The notes below the pieces were generated by a model, which made no database searches, had not been told where the DNA came from, and saw only the letters and a list, made by a program, of their open reading frames with translations. From Alopecurus myosuroides (lineage: Eukaryota > Streptophyta > Magnoliopsida > Poales > Poaceae): a DNA stretch of 64,000 bases. Shown piece by piece: positions 24,566 to 34,936 of this stretch. How positions within the stretch are numbered: position 1 is the stretch's first letter; every line of letters starts with the position of its first letter. Both the position numbers and the translations under genes were made by a program. The stretch covers positions 162,352,696 through 162,416,695 of the forward strand of contig CM054060.1 of the NCBI GenBank assembly GCA_028641055.1. Reading direction: 5' to 3'.

Positions 24566-24584
24566 GTTCCCACAGACGGCACCA
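24566..24584 (-). other. Primer binding site of element Z
   Basis: On the minus strand TGGTGCCGTCTGTGGGAAC lies two bases inside the LTR end. It has the TGG start and length of a plant tRNA primer site; I do not assign the tRNA with certainty. Confidence 0.65.
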
Positions 24585-24586
24585 AT

Positions 24587-25079
24587 TGTTGATGACTCAT
24601 ATCACCAAATCCCTCGGATGATCCGATAGGGTTTCGAGTAGAGGAACGAATTAGGCACTGGTGATCTCGACAGCTAACAAGGAACACGATTTACCCAGGT
24701 TCGGGGCCCTCGTAGAGGTAATTCCCTTACTCCTGCTTGTTGTCTCTATATTATGAAGTATGATTACAATGACGGGCGCGCAGGTTGAGAGATTGGATCT
24801 CGAGAGGCGACTCCTATTGCGTGTGATTTAGATTGGATGAACCCCCGGGTGGTTCTCCCAGCCTTTATATAGGAGGTTGGGTCTCAAACTTGTACCCGGG
24901 GGTTACAAAACCCTAGCCTTAGTCGGCAAATTACTACCATCTTGACCCGCAAGTCTCGTGGGTGGGCCGTAGTTGGGTCTCCTAGAACAATCGAGTAGTC
25001 CTTTATGCTGAGCTTGGGTGCTGGACCATAAACCAGATAGGCCCACTTCAGGGACTCGGGAGTCATCCTCGTGTCAACA
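24587..25079 (-). repeat. 5' LTR of element Z (493 bp)
   Basis: Plus strand TGTTGATGACTC to GTGTCAACA gives perfect short terminal inversions (TGTTGA/TCAACA) and TG...CA ends. The position beside a primer site identifies it as the 5' LTR of a minus-strand element. No second copy is in the window. Confidence 0.8.
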
Positions 25080-26080
25080 TGGTTCTATCTTTGCTCTGCT
25101 TGTTCATTTTTGTGCTACTTGTACATCTGTTTGGTTAAATTTATGAAAAGAACATCTGTTTGGTTTGTGCCGCTCGTAGTGTCCAACAAATTGAAATTCT
25201 TGGAATGCTCACTACGTTGTGCTGCCAGTTTGGATATACTTGTCTATTGAAATTATGAAAATAAAAGGAATCTAATGTATTAATTTCTATGTTTGGTCTA
25301 TATGATCTAACCAAGGACCGGACCGAATACCAAAAGACCCGACCCAAATACCGAACGTAATACAGGTGGCATTTCTAGATGACGGAAATTTTCAAAGACC
25401 GAACCGAGCAAACCGAACAGACCGAACGCCCGAGTTGAGTGCCAAGGAGTTGTCGAGGTGTTTTTTTCGTAATGCTCTGCAACGGGGCGTCAAATTCGGC
25501 AATATCCGATGAATACACATATGATGCGGCTATTTCTGCATGTGCAGATATTTCGTGTGTTTATCTTGGAGGATTTGGGGATATATAGTCGTGCATTTTC
25601 ACCGTATCATCAAATAATCAAACGATGACCAAAATTGCTACTTTAGCAGTGGATCTCAAAACACTTGGGGGATTTGGGGAGCATTTGTCGCCGGTCCCAA
25701 ATATAATAGCCACAAAAATCTCAACTTACATGTCAAAAGCCAAAAGAAAAAGCCAAAAATGCCTAACAATCAAAAGTTGTTTACAATTAATTTAGCAAAA
25801 GAACAAGGTAAATTGAGATAATTCAACCCTTAAACATGACAACTATGTTTAAAAAGTGTCAAAATTACCTAATTTGTTTTGAATAAACAATTATACAAAT
25901 TATTCATCATCCAGGGCATTCCAGACATTTCATTCTTCAATCCAACAACAACAGCCACCAATAGCCATCTTGCCAAACATCAATTTCGAGAATCCAACAA
26001 CTACTTTCCAAGTTGCTTTCTAACATCTCATTAGCTACGGCTGATTCTCAACAGCAGTCGTCCAAACAAACAAACCCTAA
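25080..26080. other. Intergenic DNA upstream of GCP3
   Basis: I see no gene or retroelement feature in this kilobase. It is AT-rich with a short cluster of degenerate ACCGAAC units around 25314-25430. It may be remnant single-copy upstream DNA of the GCP3 gene. Confidence 0.5.
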
Positions 26081-26323
26081 GGACCTTTTTGGATTGTAGG
26101 AATTTCATAGGTTTTTGTAGAATTCCAATCCTTAGGAAATTTTTCCTATGATTGTGTTTAGTTCAAAGGAAGTGGCCTACCGAAATTCCTATGGATTGAA
26201 TTCCTATGCCCCAATCTATAGAATTTAAACATCCACTCCAATCTCTTTTTTAGACTCAGAGTACGTAGGATCGAGTCACGTTTCCTCTACATTTCCTGTG
26301 TTTCATCCAACGCCGAAACAGGC
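26081..26323. mobile_element. MITE-like element upstream of GCP3
   Basis: The ends GGACCTTTTTGG and, inverted, AGCCTGTTTCGG resemble the GGCCTGTTTGG termini of common grass MITEs. The body has the paired TCCTATG/CATAGGA motifs and the ATTCCTATGGATTGAATTCCTATG stretch usual for such elements. The superfamily (PIF/Harbinger or hAT) cannot be settled because the target duplication is not clear. Confidence 0.5.
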
Positions 26324-26339
26324 TTTCGCCCCGCTTTAT

Positions 26340-26515
26340 TTTTTTCGAGGTATAAAAAAAGAGACCCATGGGCACTAGCACCCTAAGGGCTTACTTTTAA
26401 AGTAGAATTGCTCCTTTGCGAGAATTCCAGAAATTCGTGCCCGGCTCGAACTCTGGTTGTCTGGGTCAGGCACTGCTCCCCTAAGCCATTGGGCCTCTGC
26501 CCAGTTCTCTTCGCG
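26340..26515 (-). mobile_element. SINE with pol III promoter boxes and 9-bp TSD
   Basis: The unit is flanked by an exact direct repeat CCGCTTTAT (26331-26339 and 26516-26524). On the minus strand an A box TGGCTTAGGGG (26488-26478) is followed, about 25 bp later, by a B box GAGTTCGAGCC (26453-26443), the internal promoter of tRNA-derived SINEs. The 3' end is T-rich then A-rich. No coding capacity. It lies about 400 bp before the GCP3 start codon. Confidence 0.8.
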
Positions 26516-26914
26516 CCGCTTTATAAGTGCGTTTCAAATCCAAACAACTATTACTGCACTTTTACTTATTTTTACATTTCTCTGTTTTGCACAAGCAAAC
26601 CTGTGAGATTACCTACGTTTTTCACATTACTGTGTTTTTTAACCATGAGATCCAAAGAGGGCCCTAAGTTATAGCCATTTGTCGAGACACCTTGGGGGCG
26701 CCTCTGGCAGGACACATAAGACCTTCTACTCTTTTTCAAAAGAGAATCATCGCCCGCGCCTAAAAATATTGAAACTCCCCGCCAATGCATATCCAATCCC
26801 CCCAAAATAACAAAACAAATCAAAGAGAGAGAAACCACCCCGCAAAATTCCCAAACCCCCCCCCCATCCAACTCAGCCGCTCTCGGCTCGAACCCTAGCA
26901 CCCACTCTCTCCCA

Positions 26915-28767
26915 ATGGAGACCACCAAACCCAGGATCTCGTCAAGGAGCTCGTCCTTCGCCTCGTCTCCGCCGAATCCGGTGTCGGGGGCCGCGATGCG
27001 GGCGGCGCGCTGCGGTTTCGCGCACCCGGCTGCTCTCCAGCCCGCCTCGCCCCCGGCCGTCTCCCTCGATGAGCACGCGCTCTGCCGAGTCCATCAAGCG
27101 CCGCCTCGCCGCCTCCGGCCGCCCCGGACGACGCCCTTCGCCTTCGCATGATCTCCACTCCAAGCTCTCCGTACGATCCCGCCCCGCCTCGCTCTGGCCG
27201 CTCCTCTACCTGCTCGACTCGCTGTCCTCTCACCGCCGAGGGGCCGCCGCCTCCTCCTGCCTCCCCAACCTCGCCACGGCCGCGCCGCCGCGCGGCCCGC
27301 CGCCGACAGGAGGGAAGCCAGCTTCGAGGGTGCCCGGTGCGCCGCCCGGCGGCGTGGTGCTGGTCTCTAAAGATCCAGACAACATCCGCGAGATCGCGCT
27401 GCGGGAGTACACTGAACTGGTGCTCGACGAGACGGAGGTGTCAGAAGCTGCGCTAGTGCGCGACGTGCTGTACGCCTGCCAGGGCATCGACGGCCGGTAT
27501 GTTCGGTATGACAAGGGCAACGATACTTACGACCTTCCTGACGCTGTCCGCGTGCCGCGCTCCACTCGCACACTGGTACGCAAGCTGTGTGAGGTCGGGT
27601 GGCTGTTCCGCAAGGTGCGGGGTTTCATTTCAGACAATGTCAGCCGGTTGCCCTCTGATGCTGCCACCGAGGTCGGCACTGTTGCTCAGGCCTTCTGCTC
27701 AGCTCTACAGGAGGAACTATCTGATTACTATAAGCTGCTTGCCGTTCTAGAGTCATACTCGTTGAATCCGATTCCAACGCCTGGATCTGATTCGGGCGTC
27801 TCAGGCAATTACCTCTCACTGCGGCGTCTTGTTGTGTGGCTTGCTGAGCCTGCAGTGAGGATGCGCTTAATGGCTGTCTTGGTGGATGGATGCCGTGGTT
27901 TGAGAGGCGGTGGAATGGCTGGTGCCATCCATGTGCATGCACAGCATGGGGACCCCATGTTTCAAGATTTTATGGGCCGCTTGCTGCGGCGGGTGTGCTC
28001 CCCGCTGTTTGAAATGGTCCGGAGCTGGGTGCTTGAAGGGGAGCTGGAGGATGTATTCAGCGAGTTCTTCATCGTTGGGCAGCCAGTCAAGGCTGAATCT
28101 TTGTGGCGTGAAGGCTACCTTATTCAGTCTGACATGCTACCGACTTTCATTTCTCCGGTGCTAGCACAAAGGATTCTCAGAACAGGAAAGTCAATCAACT
28201 TTCTTAGAGTCTGCTGTGATGATAATGGTTGGGCTGAGGCCGCCACCGAGGCTGCAGCCTATGTTGGCACCACAACAAGTCGTGGTGGGCTTGGTTATGG
28301 GCAGATTGATGCTTTGGAGGCATTGGTGGTAGAAGCAGCCAAGAGGATTGATCAACGTTTGATGGACGTGATCCATAAGAGATATCGATTTAAAGACCAT
28401 TGTCTCGCTATCAAGAGATATTTGCTTCTCGGGCAGGGTGATTTTGTTCAGTATCTGATGGATGTTGTTGGTCCTGAGCTGTCTGAACCAGCCAATAGAA
28501 TTAGCCCCTTCCACCTTGCTGGCTTGCTGGAGACTGCAATACGTGCATCTGACGCACAATATGATGACCGTGACATATTGGACCGGATAAAAGTAAAGAT
28601 GATGGATCATGGAGATGGTGATCGTGGCTGGGACGTCTTCTCCTTGGAGTATGATGCTAGGGTTCCTCTGGATACGGTGTTCACTGCTACAGTTATGAAG
28701 ATGTACCTCAAAATATTCAACTTCCTATGGAAGCTTAAGCGTGTTGACCATTCCTTGACTGGAGTCT
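26915..28767 (+). CDS. GCP3: Gamma-tubulin complex component 3 (SPC98), 5' part
   Basis: GCP3 joins GCP2 and gamma-tubulin in the small complex that nucleates microtubules at the nuclear surface and cortex. The clean frame from about 27151 to 28767 matches plant GCP3 from VSKDPDNIREIALREY through VRDVLYACQGIDGRYV, AFCSALQEELSDYYKLLAVLE, GAIHVHAQHGDP, CSPLFEMVRSWVLEGELED, RILRTGKSINFLRVCCDD, HCLAIKRYLLLGQGDFVQY and GDRGWDVFSLEYDARVPLDTVF to FLWKLKRVDHSLTGV: the N-terminal GRIP domain and start of the C-terminal one. Start ATG 26915 is chosen because METTK precedes, after one missing base, the conserved DLVKELVLRLVSAES. Several one-base shifts lie in 26931-27150. The frame ends at the N gap in codon GV-W; about the last 300 residues of the usual 830-840 are absent. 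Host gene, probably functional if the shifts are sequencing errors. Confidence 0.93.
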
Positions 28768-28780
28768 NNNNNNNNNNNNN
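28768..28780. other. Assembly gap (13 N)
   Basis: Thirteen N break the GCP3 coding exon. The sequence after the gap does not continue GCP3, so the true distance across it is unknown. Confidence 0.99.
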
Positions 28781-29010
28781 GAAGAGCAAAACGCGAGGGC
28801 ACGTGGCGCGCTCGCAGGCGAGGGAACAGACAGAGGGAGTACACGCATTTCTTTGTAGATCCGTTTTTTCAAAACGAAATGTCTCCAGAACCGTAATTCG
28901 GAATTATGAACCGTTTTTATATTTGATTTCCTCGCGTCGAGATCTTCAAAACTAGAACACGTGTTAATAGGTTTCGAGAAACTTTTTTTTCCGGAGTTTT
29001 GTACTCACTG
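28781..29010. repeat. Unidentified repeat-like sequence after the gap
   Basis: No continuation of GCP3. The text has the look of a dispersed grass repeat (AAAACGAAATGTCTCCAGAA, CGTCGAGATCTTCAAAACTA) but I cannot name its family. It borders the truncated end of the Y antisense gene. Confidence 0.4.
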
Positions 29011-29077
29011 TTCTATATACTTTATACTTTCAGTAGTAGTTTATACTTCCAGTAGCAACGTAGGTGTAAAAGCTTAC

Positions 29078-32000
29078 TCTCTATTTCAGAAAGCTTGAGG
29101 GTGCGCTCCAGGGCCTGCTGCTCTATAGCATCCTTGTCCTTCTTGTCAGCCTCCAGAGCTTGGTTTCGCTCCCTGGCTTGGCGGTGGTTCCAGAGAAGCT
29201 GAGGGAAAATTTGTGTCCTTTTCTGGACGCTATCCTGCAGTGTAGAAAGGAAAATATGAGTACTGAAAGATTTGGCCCGAGTAAATGTCAACTCGGTTGA
29301 GTCTTCACCTACTCGGCCCGAATCTCGGGGACTTGGGGAATGACTAAGAGAAGAAGAGAAGAGAAAAAAGAAATCAGCAACTCGGAAAATGCAAAAAAGA
29401 GAGAGACACTTACCACATAGCTTTGCTCGATGTCCTCGATGTTCTTGCGCAGGACAAACAACTTTCCAGCCAAGGTGCTGCAAGGGATGGCAACTGTCAT
29501 GCCAACAGGGCCAATGTCGGCTTTGTTCCAGTCTGTTCAATAATGGTCGAGTTTCCCCAACTCGGTACCATCCCAGGCATTGTTGCCGTGCACTTTGCTG
29601 TCCCAGGCTTTCTCGATGTGGCCTACCCGGTCCAGGATGGCTGCGAGGCCTGCTTCGGGTAGCTCCTCGTCGTCCTCGCCGCGAGAAGAGAGTTCCTTAA
29701 TGACCAAGGAGTCCTTCTTTCCCTTGGACTTGGAGAGGTCTGCGGCTTTGCGCTCTTTGAGAGCGGCTAGCCGCTGCTCCTCCTTGGACAGCTGGATCTG
29801 GTGGCGCTGCTGCAGATCTGTCCAGTACTCGGGATACTTGCGCTGCCCGCTGACGCCAGCACCAACACTCAACTTCTCGACAGGGCCAAAGGTGACCCCG
29901 GAGGAAACCGGGTTGGCGCTGGGAGTGGGCGGACTCCTATTCTGAGTGAGTGTCAGCTGGGTGCTCTTGACCAGCTTCCCGGACTGTCCATCTTGCGGCT
30001 TGGAGGGTTGCGGCACCTGCCCAGCCTGTGAAGCAGTGCGCTTTGGCTGGTGCCGAGTTGCCTCAGATCCAGACTTGGTGGTCTTCTTGGTGCTTGGCGT
30101 GGGGGTTGGCCGAGAAGGCGGAGGCACTTGAAGAGTTGGCTGAGGAGGTGGTGGCGCTTGATGAACTGGAGGAGGTACTTGCTGAGTTGGTGGAGGAACT
30201 GGCGCGCGGGGTGGAGTCGCCTGCTGAGTTGGCAGCACAGGTGGCCAGCTACTCGGTACAGCGTCCGGCTGCACTTGGTCTTGGCGGGCTGGCTCCACCA
30301 CATCGTCTTCTACCCGCTGCTCCGCAGCGGGATCAGGCCTTCCGGCGACATTGTCTTCTACCCGCGGCTCGGCCACGGGGTTGCGCTGCTCTGCAGCATT
30401 GGTCTCTGGCTGCTGCTCGGTGGTGGCATCTGGCCGCTCCAGGGCGGCGTCTTCTTGTTGCTGCTTGGCAGCGCATTCAGTGTTATCCTCGGCCGATGCA
30501 GCCAGAGGAGTTGGCGGTTTCTCGGTGTTGGCAGCGTCCTGGGCAGCTTGCTGCGCTTCAGGTTGCTGTTGCTCGGAGATGGGATCGGTATCATCCCCGG
30601 CGCCATCGTTCTCGGCGCCGAGATCTTGCTCTTCGTCAATGGGGGAGGACGCACGCGTCCTACCCTGCGGCTCCTGGTTTTCATCTTCATCCGAGAGATC
30701 TACAAGCTGCTCTCGGGGCACGGTTGTCTTCTTCTTGGGACGAGGTGCGGCAGTGGCATCAGCGTCGAGAGGCGCGCTGGAAGAAGAAATAGGATCAGAA
30801 AGAAAGCAGAAAAGGGAGAAGGGAAAAGCACAACAGAGAACCAGGAGTTACTCGGAAGCACTTACCCCTCGGTGGTAGGGACGTGTTTTTGGCGGCCGAT
30901 GGTGACTTTGGTAACTGTTTTCTTCTTGGTCCTCTTGGGAGGAGGTGCTTGGGCATCACTGCCAGTCCTTTTCCGAGTAGTAGGAGCGGCCATGGACACC
31001 GGAACCGCATCCACGGGCTCCTCTAACTCGTCCAACTCAGGCTCCTCTGCAGAGAAGAAGGGAGAATTCAGAACCAGCAAAAAGAGAAGGGAAGCAAAGC
31101 AAACTGTGAGTAAGCGGAAAGGTGAACCAAGTCACCTTCTTCATCTTCGGACCAATCCCGAATAGAGGCATCGGCTCGGGACTTACCGGCTTGAATGGCG
31201 TGAGGGATACACAAGGTATATTGGGTGTCATATGCCTTGGCATCATCCTCAGTTCTGTCATCGTGCCAGTTGGCCTCAAAGATTTCACTATCCTCTTCTC
31301 TCTGGCGATTGATGTGCTGATTGGTACAAGCAGACACAGTGAGTTGAGTTCTCGGATAAGTGGTTATACTCGTAACAAGCGTGCAAGTATAAAGCACATT
31401 AAGCTAAGTGATTCTACTCGGGATAGCGTGCAAACACAAAGCATATTAAGCTAAGTGAGTCTACTCGGAACAGCATGCAAACATAAAGCATACAAAGCTA
31501 AGGGTTCCTACTCGGCATAGCATGCAAATACAAAGCATATGAAGGTAAGAGGAGTTCTACTCGGTGACAGTTACAAATAATAAGGGTGTAGAGAAGAGCA
31601 CTAACCTGGGGGATCTTCTTGGTGCGGCTATACGGCATGAAGCTGTACGCCCAGTTCTCGGTAAGCGTGGTCTGTATGATAGACCTGGCCCAGATGGCCA
31701 CCTCAACCTTGCTGAGTTCGAAAGTCGTCGTCCTGGTGCAATCCCGAGGACCTCCCATGTAGCACATCTTATGTGCTCGCTCCTGGAGCGGGAGTACTCG
31801 GCGCGAGATCCAGCAGGCGATTGGGTCATCCTGAAGGAGCCCTTCCGCCGCCAACTCGGTCATGCGCTTCTCGACCTGGACGATGTCTGGCACGGTCTTC
31901 TTTGGATCATATCCCCAGTTCTGTCCGGTGGGCAGCGTGTTCACGAACTTGGGGAGCCCTATCCGGTCTTCGATGGGCTTTCCCTTCTCGGCGGCAACGT

Positions 32001-32529
32001 TCTTCACGTAGAGGAAACCGCGCTGCCACTTGCGCACGGTTTCCAATCCGAGCACCCGCGGATGGTGCCCGGTCTTGCGTTGCAGCATCATCGCGCTACC
32101 CGTCTGGGTCATCACGCGAGGGGCTTCAGTGTTGCCAGGATCGGGAACACTCTGCTTGCGGAGGAAGAAGTATTTTGCCCATGTCTGGACCATCGGGTAG
32201 ACACCCAGGAAGGCTTCACACACGGTGGCATGTGTGGAGAGCATAACAATGGCGTTTGGTGGAAGATGGTGCGGCTGAAGGCCGAAATGGCGGAGAAAGT
32301 CTGAAAGGAATTTCGAGATGGGAAGGCCGAAGCCGCGTTTGAAGTGGGAGAGTAATACCACGTACTCGTCCTTTTCGGGTGCCGGGACGAGCTCGGTGCC
32401 GGGAGGCCGGCAGACAACGCCGGGAGGGACTCGGCGGGTATTCACCAGCCATTGACAGTCTTCGGCAGTGACGTCCGAGCCCTCCCAGCCGGCTCGGGCG
32501 GGAACCACCTCGTCTCCATGCTGAGCCAT
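29078..32529 (-). pseudogene. Antisense multi-exon gene of element Y
   Basis: This gene runs opposite to the element's own gag-pol, between pol and the 3' LTR. Exons with GT-AG borders: 32529-31606, 31316-31136, 31046-30866, 30776-29414 and 29234-29078; after the last donor (GTAAGC) the element is truncated. Lengths 924, 181, 181, 1363 and 157 keep one frame. Exon 1 encodes the domain known in plants as 'putative gypsy type transposon' (PF04195): VVLLSHFKRGFGLPISKF, LRHFGLQPHHLPPNAI, WQRGFLYVKNV. Exon 3 is acidic then basic, exon 4 is a long Glu- then Pro/Gln-rich linker (VPPPTQQVPPP) and exon 5 a coiled coil (HRQARERNQALEADKK). One in-frame TGA (29537-29539) splits exon 4, so the gene is broken at one codon as well as truncated. 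Function unknown. Confidence 0.75.
31367..31563. repeat. About 48-bp tandem repeat in antisense-gene intron
   Basis: TACTCG recurs at 31367, 31415, 31462, 31509 and 31558, each followed by a similar block (AGCRTGCAAAYACAAAGCATA..AAGCTAAG). This makes four full units of 47-49 bp inside the first intron. Confidence 0.85.
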
Positions 32530-32737
32530 GGAAGTGAGGTTGCTTTTGGAGAGAAAGAGATCGTCGGAGTTGAGGGCGAGGATGGCGGTGTTGGCGCGCC
32601 GAGATTCTTGCTCTCAGATCTCACGGTGGGGGCGCGGTGAGTACTCGCGGTGGCGCGGTGCTCGACGGTGGCGACAGAGGAGATGGGAGTGCGAGATTGG
32701 GAAATGAGGAGGAAAGAGAAAGGGTAGGCGGCGCGGG

Positions 32738-32748
32738 GGTATTTATCT
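32738..32748 (-). promoter_or_regulatory. Putative TATA box of Y antisense gene
   Basis: Minus strand GATAAATACCC lies about 210 bp before the ATG at 32529, in a GC-rich leader. Its place resembles the TATAAATA box of the V antisense gene. Confidence 0.45.
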
Positions 32749-33257
32749 CTCCCCGCGAGCTGCAGTTACTACTGGATCGATCGTGGCTATTGATCGTGCA
32801 GCGTGGGTTAACTGCCCGTTAGAAACGCACACAGCGCGAAACGCGCGCGTAACGGGCGCAGTTAATCCCACGTCCCAGATCGTGGGCTCTCGAGTACCCG
32901 TTCGACGTGACCTAACGGGCTGTGGGCCCTAGGCGCGGAGACTGGCGCGTGGCCTGCATCAGCACCGAGGCGTCGCGGTCACTGGTGCATGGCACGTGCC
33001 CCGCAGCGAACACGAGAAGATGGATTTGGTCTGATCCAGCGGGATCGTGTTCAAAATTTCACTAAGTCAAGTTACTCGGCAACACAGTAGAGAGAGCGCT
33101 CTACTCGGCTACAAGGAAGTTTCTCTCGTAACCACAGTTGGAGAGATTCGAGAAGGAGTCCTTGGTCCAAGTTGAGGTGCAACTCGGCATTACTCCTTCG
33201 AGAAGACAATTTGGTTTAAGATGGCAGAGCCCTACGAACAAGTTCGCTAGACTCTAC

Positions 33258-33273
33258 CAGCTTCGGGGACTAA
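33258..33273 (+). other. Polypurine tract of Y
   Basis: AGCTTCGGGGACTAA directly precedes the 3' LTR. It resembles the TTTTGGGGACTAC tract of element V at the matching place. Confidence 0.6.
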
Positions 33274-34152
33274 TGTCGGGGGGTTACCCCCGAGTAGTGG
33301 TAAGGCAGGTGGTAAATGAAGATCAGGGTGCAATCTACCGAATTGGCGGCTGCCCAGGTACCCTCTACCTGGTAGTCTCTATTCGGTCATAAGTATTGAA
33401 GGCCAAGAGAAGATATTGAGGAAGATTGTATTCGTCCGAATAGAGAAGTTATGGTCCGAGTAGATGGGCAGCAATCCTACTCGGGCCAGAAGTCAATGGA
33501 GCCGTTCTGACAGAGATCCCGCGTATCCCGCAGCCGTACAGGCGTGCGGTTCAACTTACGGAGTGCGTGATTATCCGCGCTACGGCGTGGCTACAGTGAG
33601 GTAGGCGCCTGTCAAGTCCTGTCACTGACAGAGGGGACATGACATGAGGTAGGGCCTACTCTGTGTGACTGACAGGGTGGACAGGTCCTGTCAGCCGGAC
33701 GGCGCGGCGACTTCCCGCGCCCACGTCAGCGAGAAGCCGGAGGCGTGCTCTGCTTCACAGCAGGCATGTCCCATCGGTTGTACCTTTTAGTCTTTGTTTA
33801 TTCGGCTGGGCACCAGTATATAAGGTGTCCTGCCCCCTCCTGCGCGAGGGACGTTGCCCCAGATCGCATTTATTACAAGAGCTAGCACTAGGGTGAGAGA
33901 GAACAGCAGAGTGGCTACTCGGCTGAGAGGCAAAGTTGTACTGTGGCTACTCGGAGATTATACATACAGAGAGATAGGCAGGAGTAGGGGTGTTACCTCC
34001 ACACGAGGGCCCCGAACCTGGGTAGTTCTTGTTGTTTGCAGTGTTACCTGAGCGCGGCTACTCGCCGTGCGATCCCTCCCCGAATACCTACAGCGTCCAT
34101 CGGCCCCAAACTTAAGTCATCCCATGGCATCTGTCTTCTCCACTCCACGACA
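33274..34152 (+). repeat. 3' LTR of a Y element (right copy)
   Basis: TGTCGGGG to CCACGACA, 879 bp, homologous along its whole length to 92-968, with a conserved TATATAAG and TGACAG cluster. Followed directly by the inverted repeat and not by a copy of the left flank. Confidence 0.88.
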
Positions 34153-34156
34153 CTAG

Positions 34157-34936
34157 ATGTAATCTTTTAACTTGTGAGTTCTAAGTTGCGGTTTTCTAGC
34201 ACTTCCACCATCCATATTTGCTAGCCTCTTTGGTATTGTGTATTGACCATTCTCACATTGAGAGTTGGTGCAGACTTCGCCAATGCATCCAAGCCCCGTG
34301 GGAGGACTTTATTCTCCTACACATAAGCCCAAAATATCTTCCTCAAAACAGCCACCATACCTACCTATCATGGCATTTCCATAGCCATTCCGAGATATAT
34401 TGCCATACAACATCCATCATCATTATGTTACTTGTTACTTGTTCCATTGTTACTTTGCATACTGCTACACTGGCAGGAGCATTTAGTTTTATACATCACA
34501 GATATTTCAGTTTCAGCTATGAGTACTAAAAGTGTGATGATTCATTGTAAAATAGAGTGTTGCCCCTACCATTCATTGTAAAATATCTGTGATGTATAAA
34601 ACTAAATGCTCCTGCCAGTGTAGCAGTATGCAAAATAACAATGGAACATGCAAAAAGTAACATAATGAAGATGGATGTTGTATGGCAATATATCTCGTAA
34701 TGGCTATGGAAATGACATGATAGGTATGTATGGTAGCTATTTTGAGGAAGACAATTTGGGCCTATGTATAGGAGAATGAAGTCCTCCCATAGGGTTTGGA
34801 TGCACTGACGAAGTTCGCACCAACTCTCAATGTGAGAATGGGCAATGCACATTACCGAAGAGGCTAGCAAATATGAATGGTGGAAGTGCTAGAAAGCCGC
34901 AACTTAGAACTCACAAGTTAAAGGATTACAGCTAGA
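34157..34936. repeat. Large inverted repeat (about 350-bp arms)
   Basis: The left arm (about 34157-34507) and right arm (about 34581-34936) are reverse complements with scattered mismatches; examples are TTAACTTGTGAGTTCTAAG at 34169 against its complement at 34904, and ACTGGCAGGAGCATTTAGTT against its complement near 34597. A spacer of about 73 bp separates them. The right arm is continuous with the minus-strand 3' region of X copy c, so the sequence is X-element 3' DNA duplicated in opposite orientation. Confidence 0.87.

Noticed and set aside
28781..28955. Open frame from 27069 that reads through the N run to 28955
   Set aside because: Residues after the gap have no relation to GCP3 and the gap length is arbitrary. 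The gene is annotated only to 28767.
30028..31165. Long plus-strand frames opposite the Y antisense gene (254 and 371 codons)
   Set aside because: Complement of the Pro/Gln/Glu-rich exon 4; no domain and no splice logic on that strand.
92..34152. The two Y LTRs as ends of one 34 kb element with everything else nested in it
   Set aside because: Flanking bases do not match (ccatt, ctaga), a host gene and an assembly gap lie between, and the pol part between RT and the 3' region is absent. Treated as two halves that may be from different copies.
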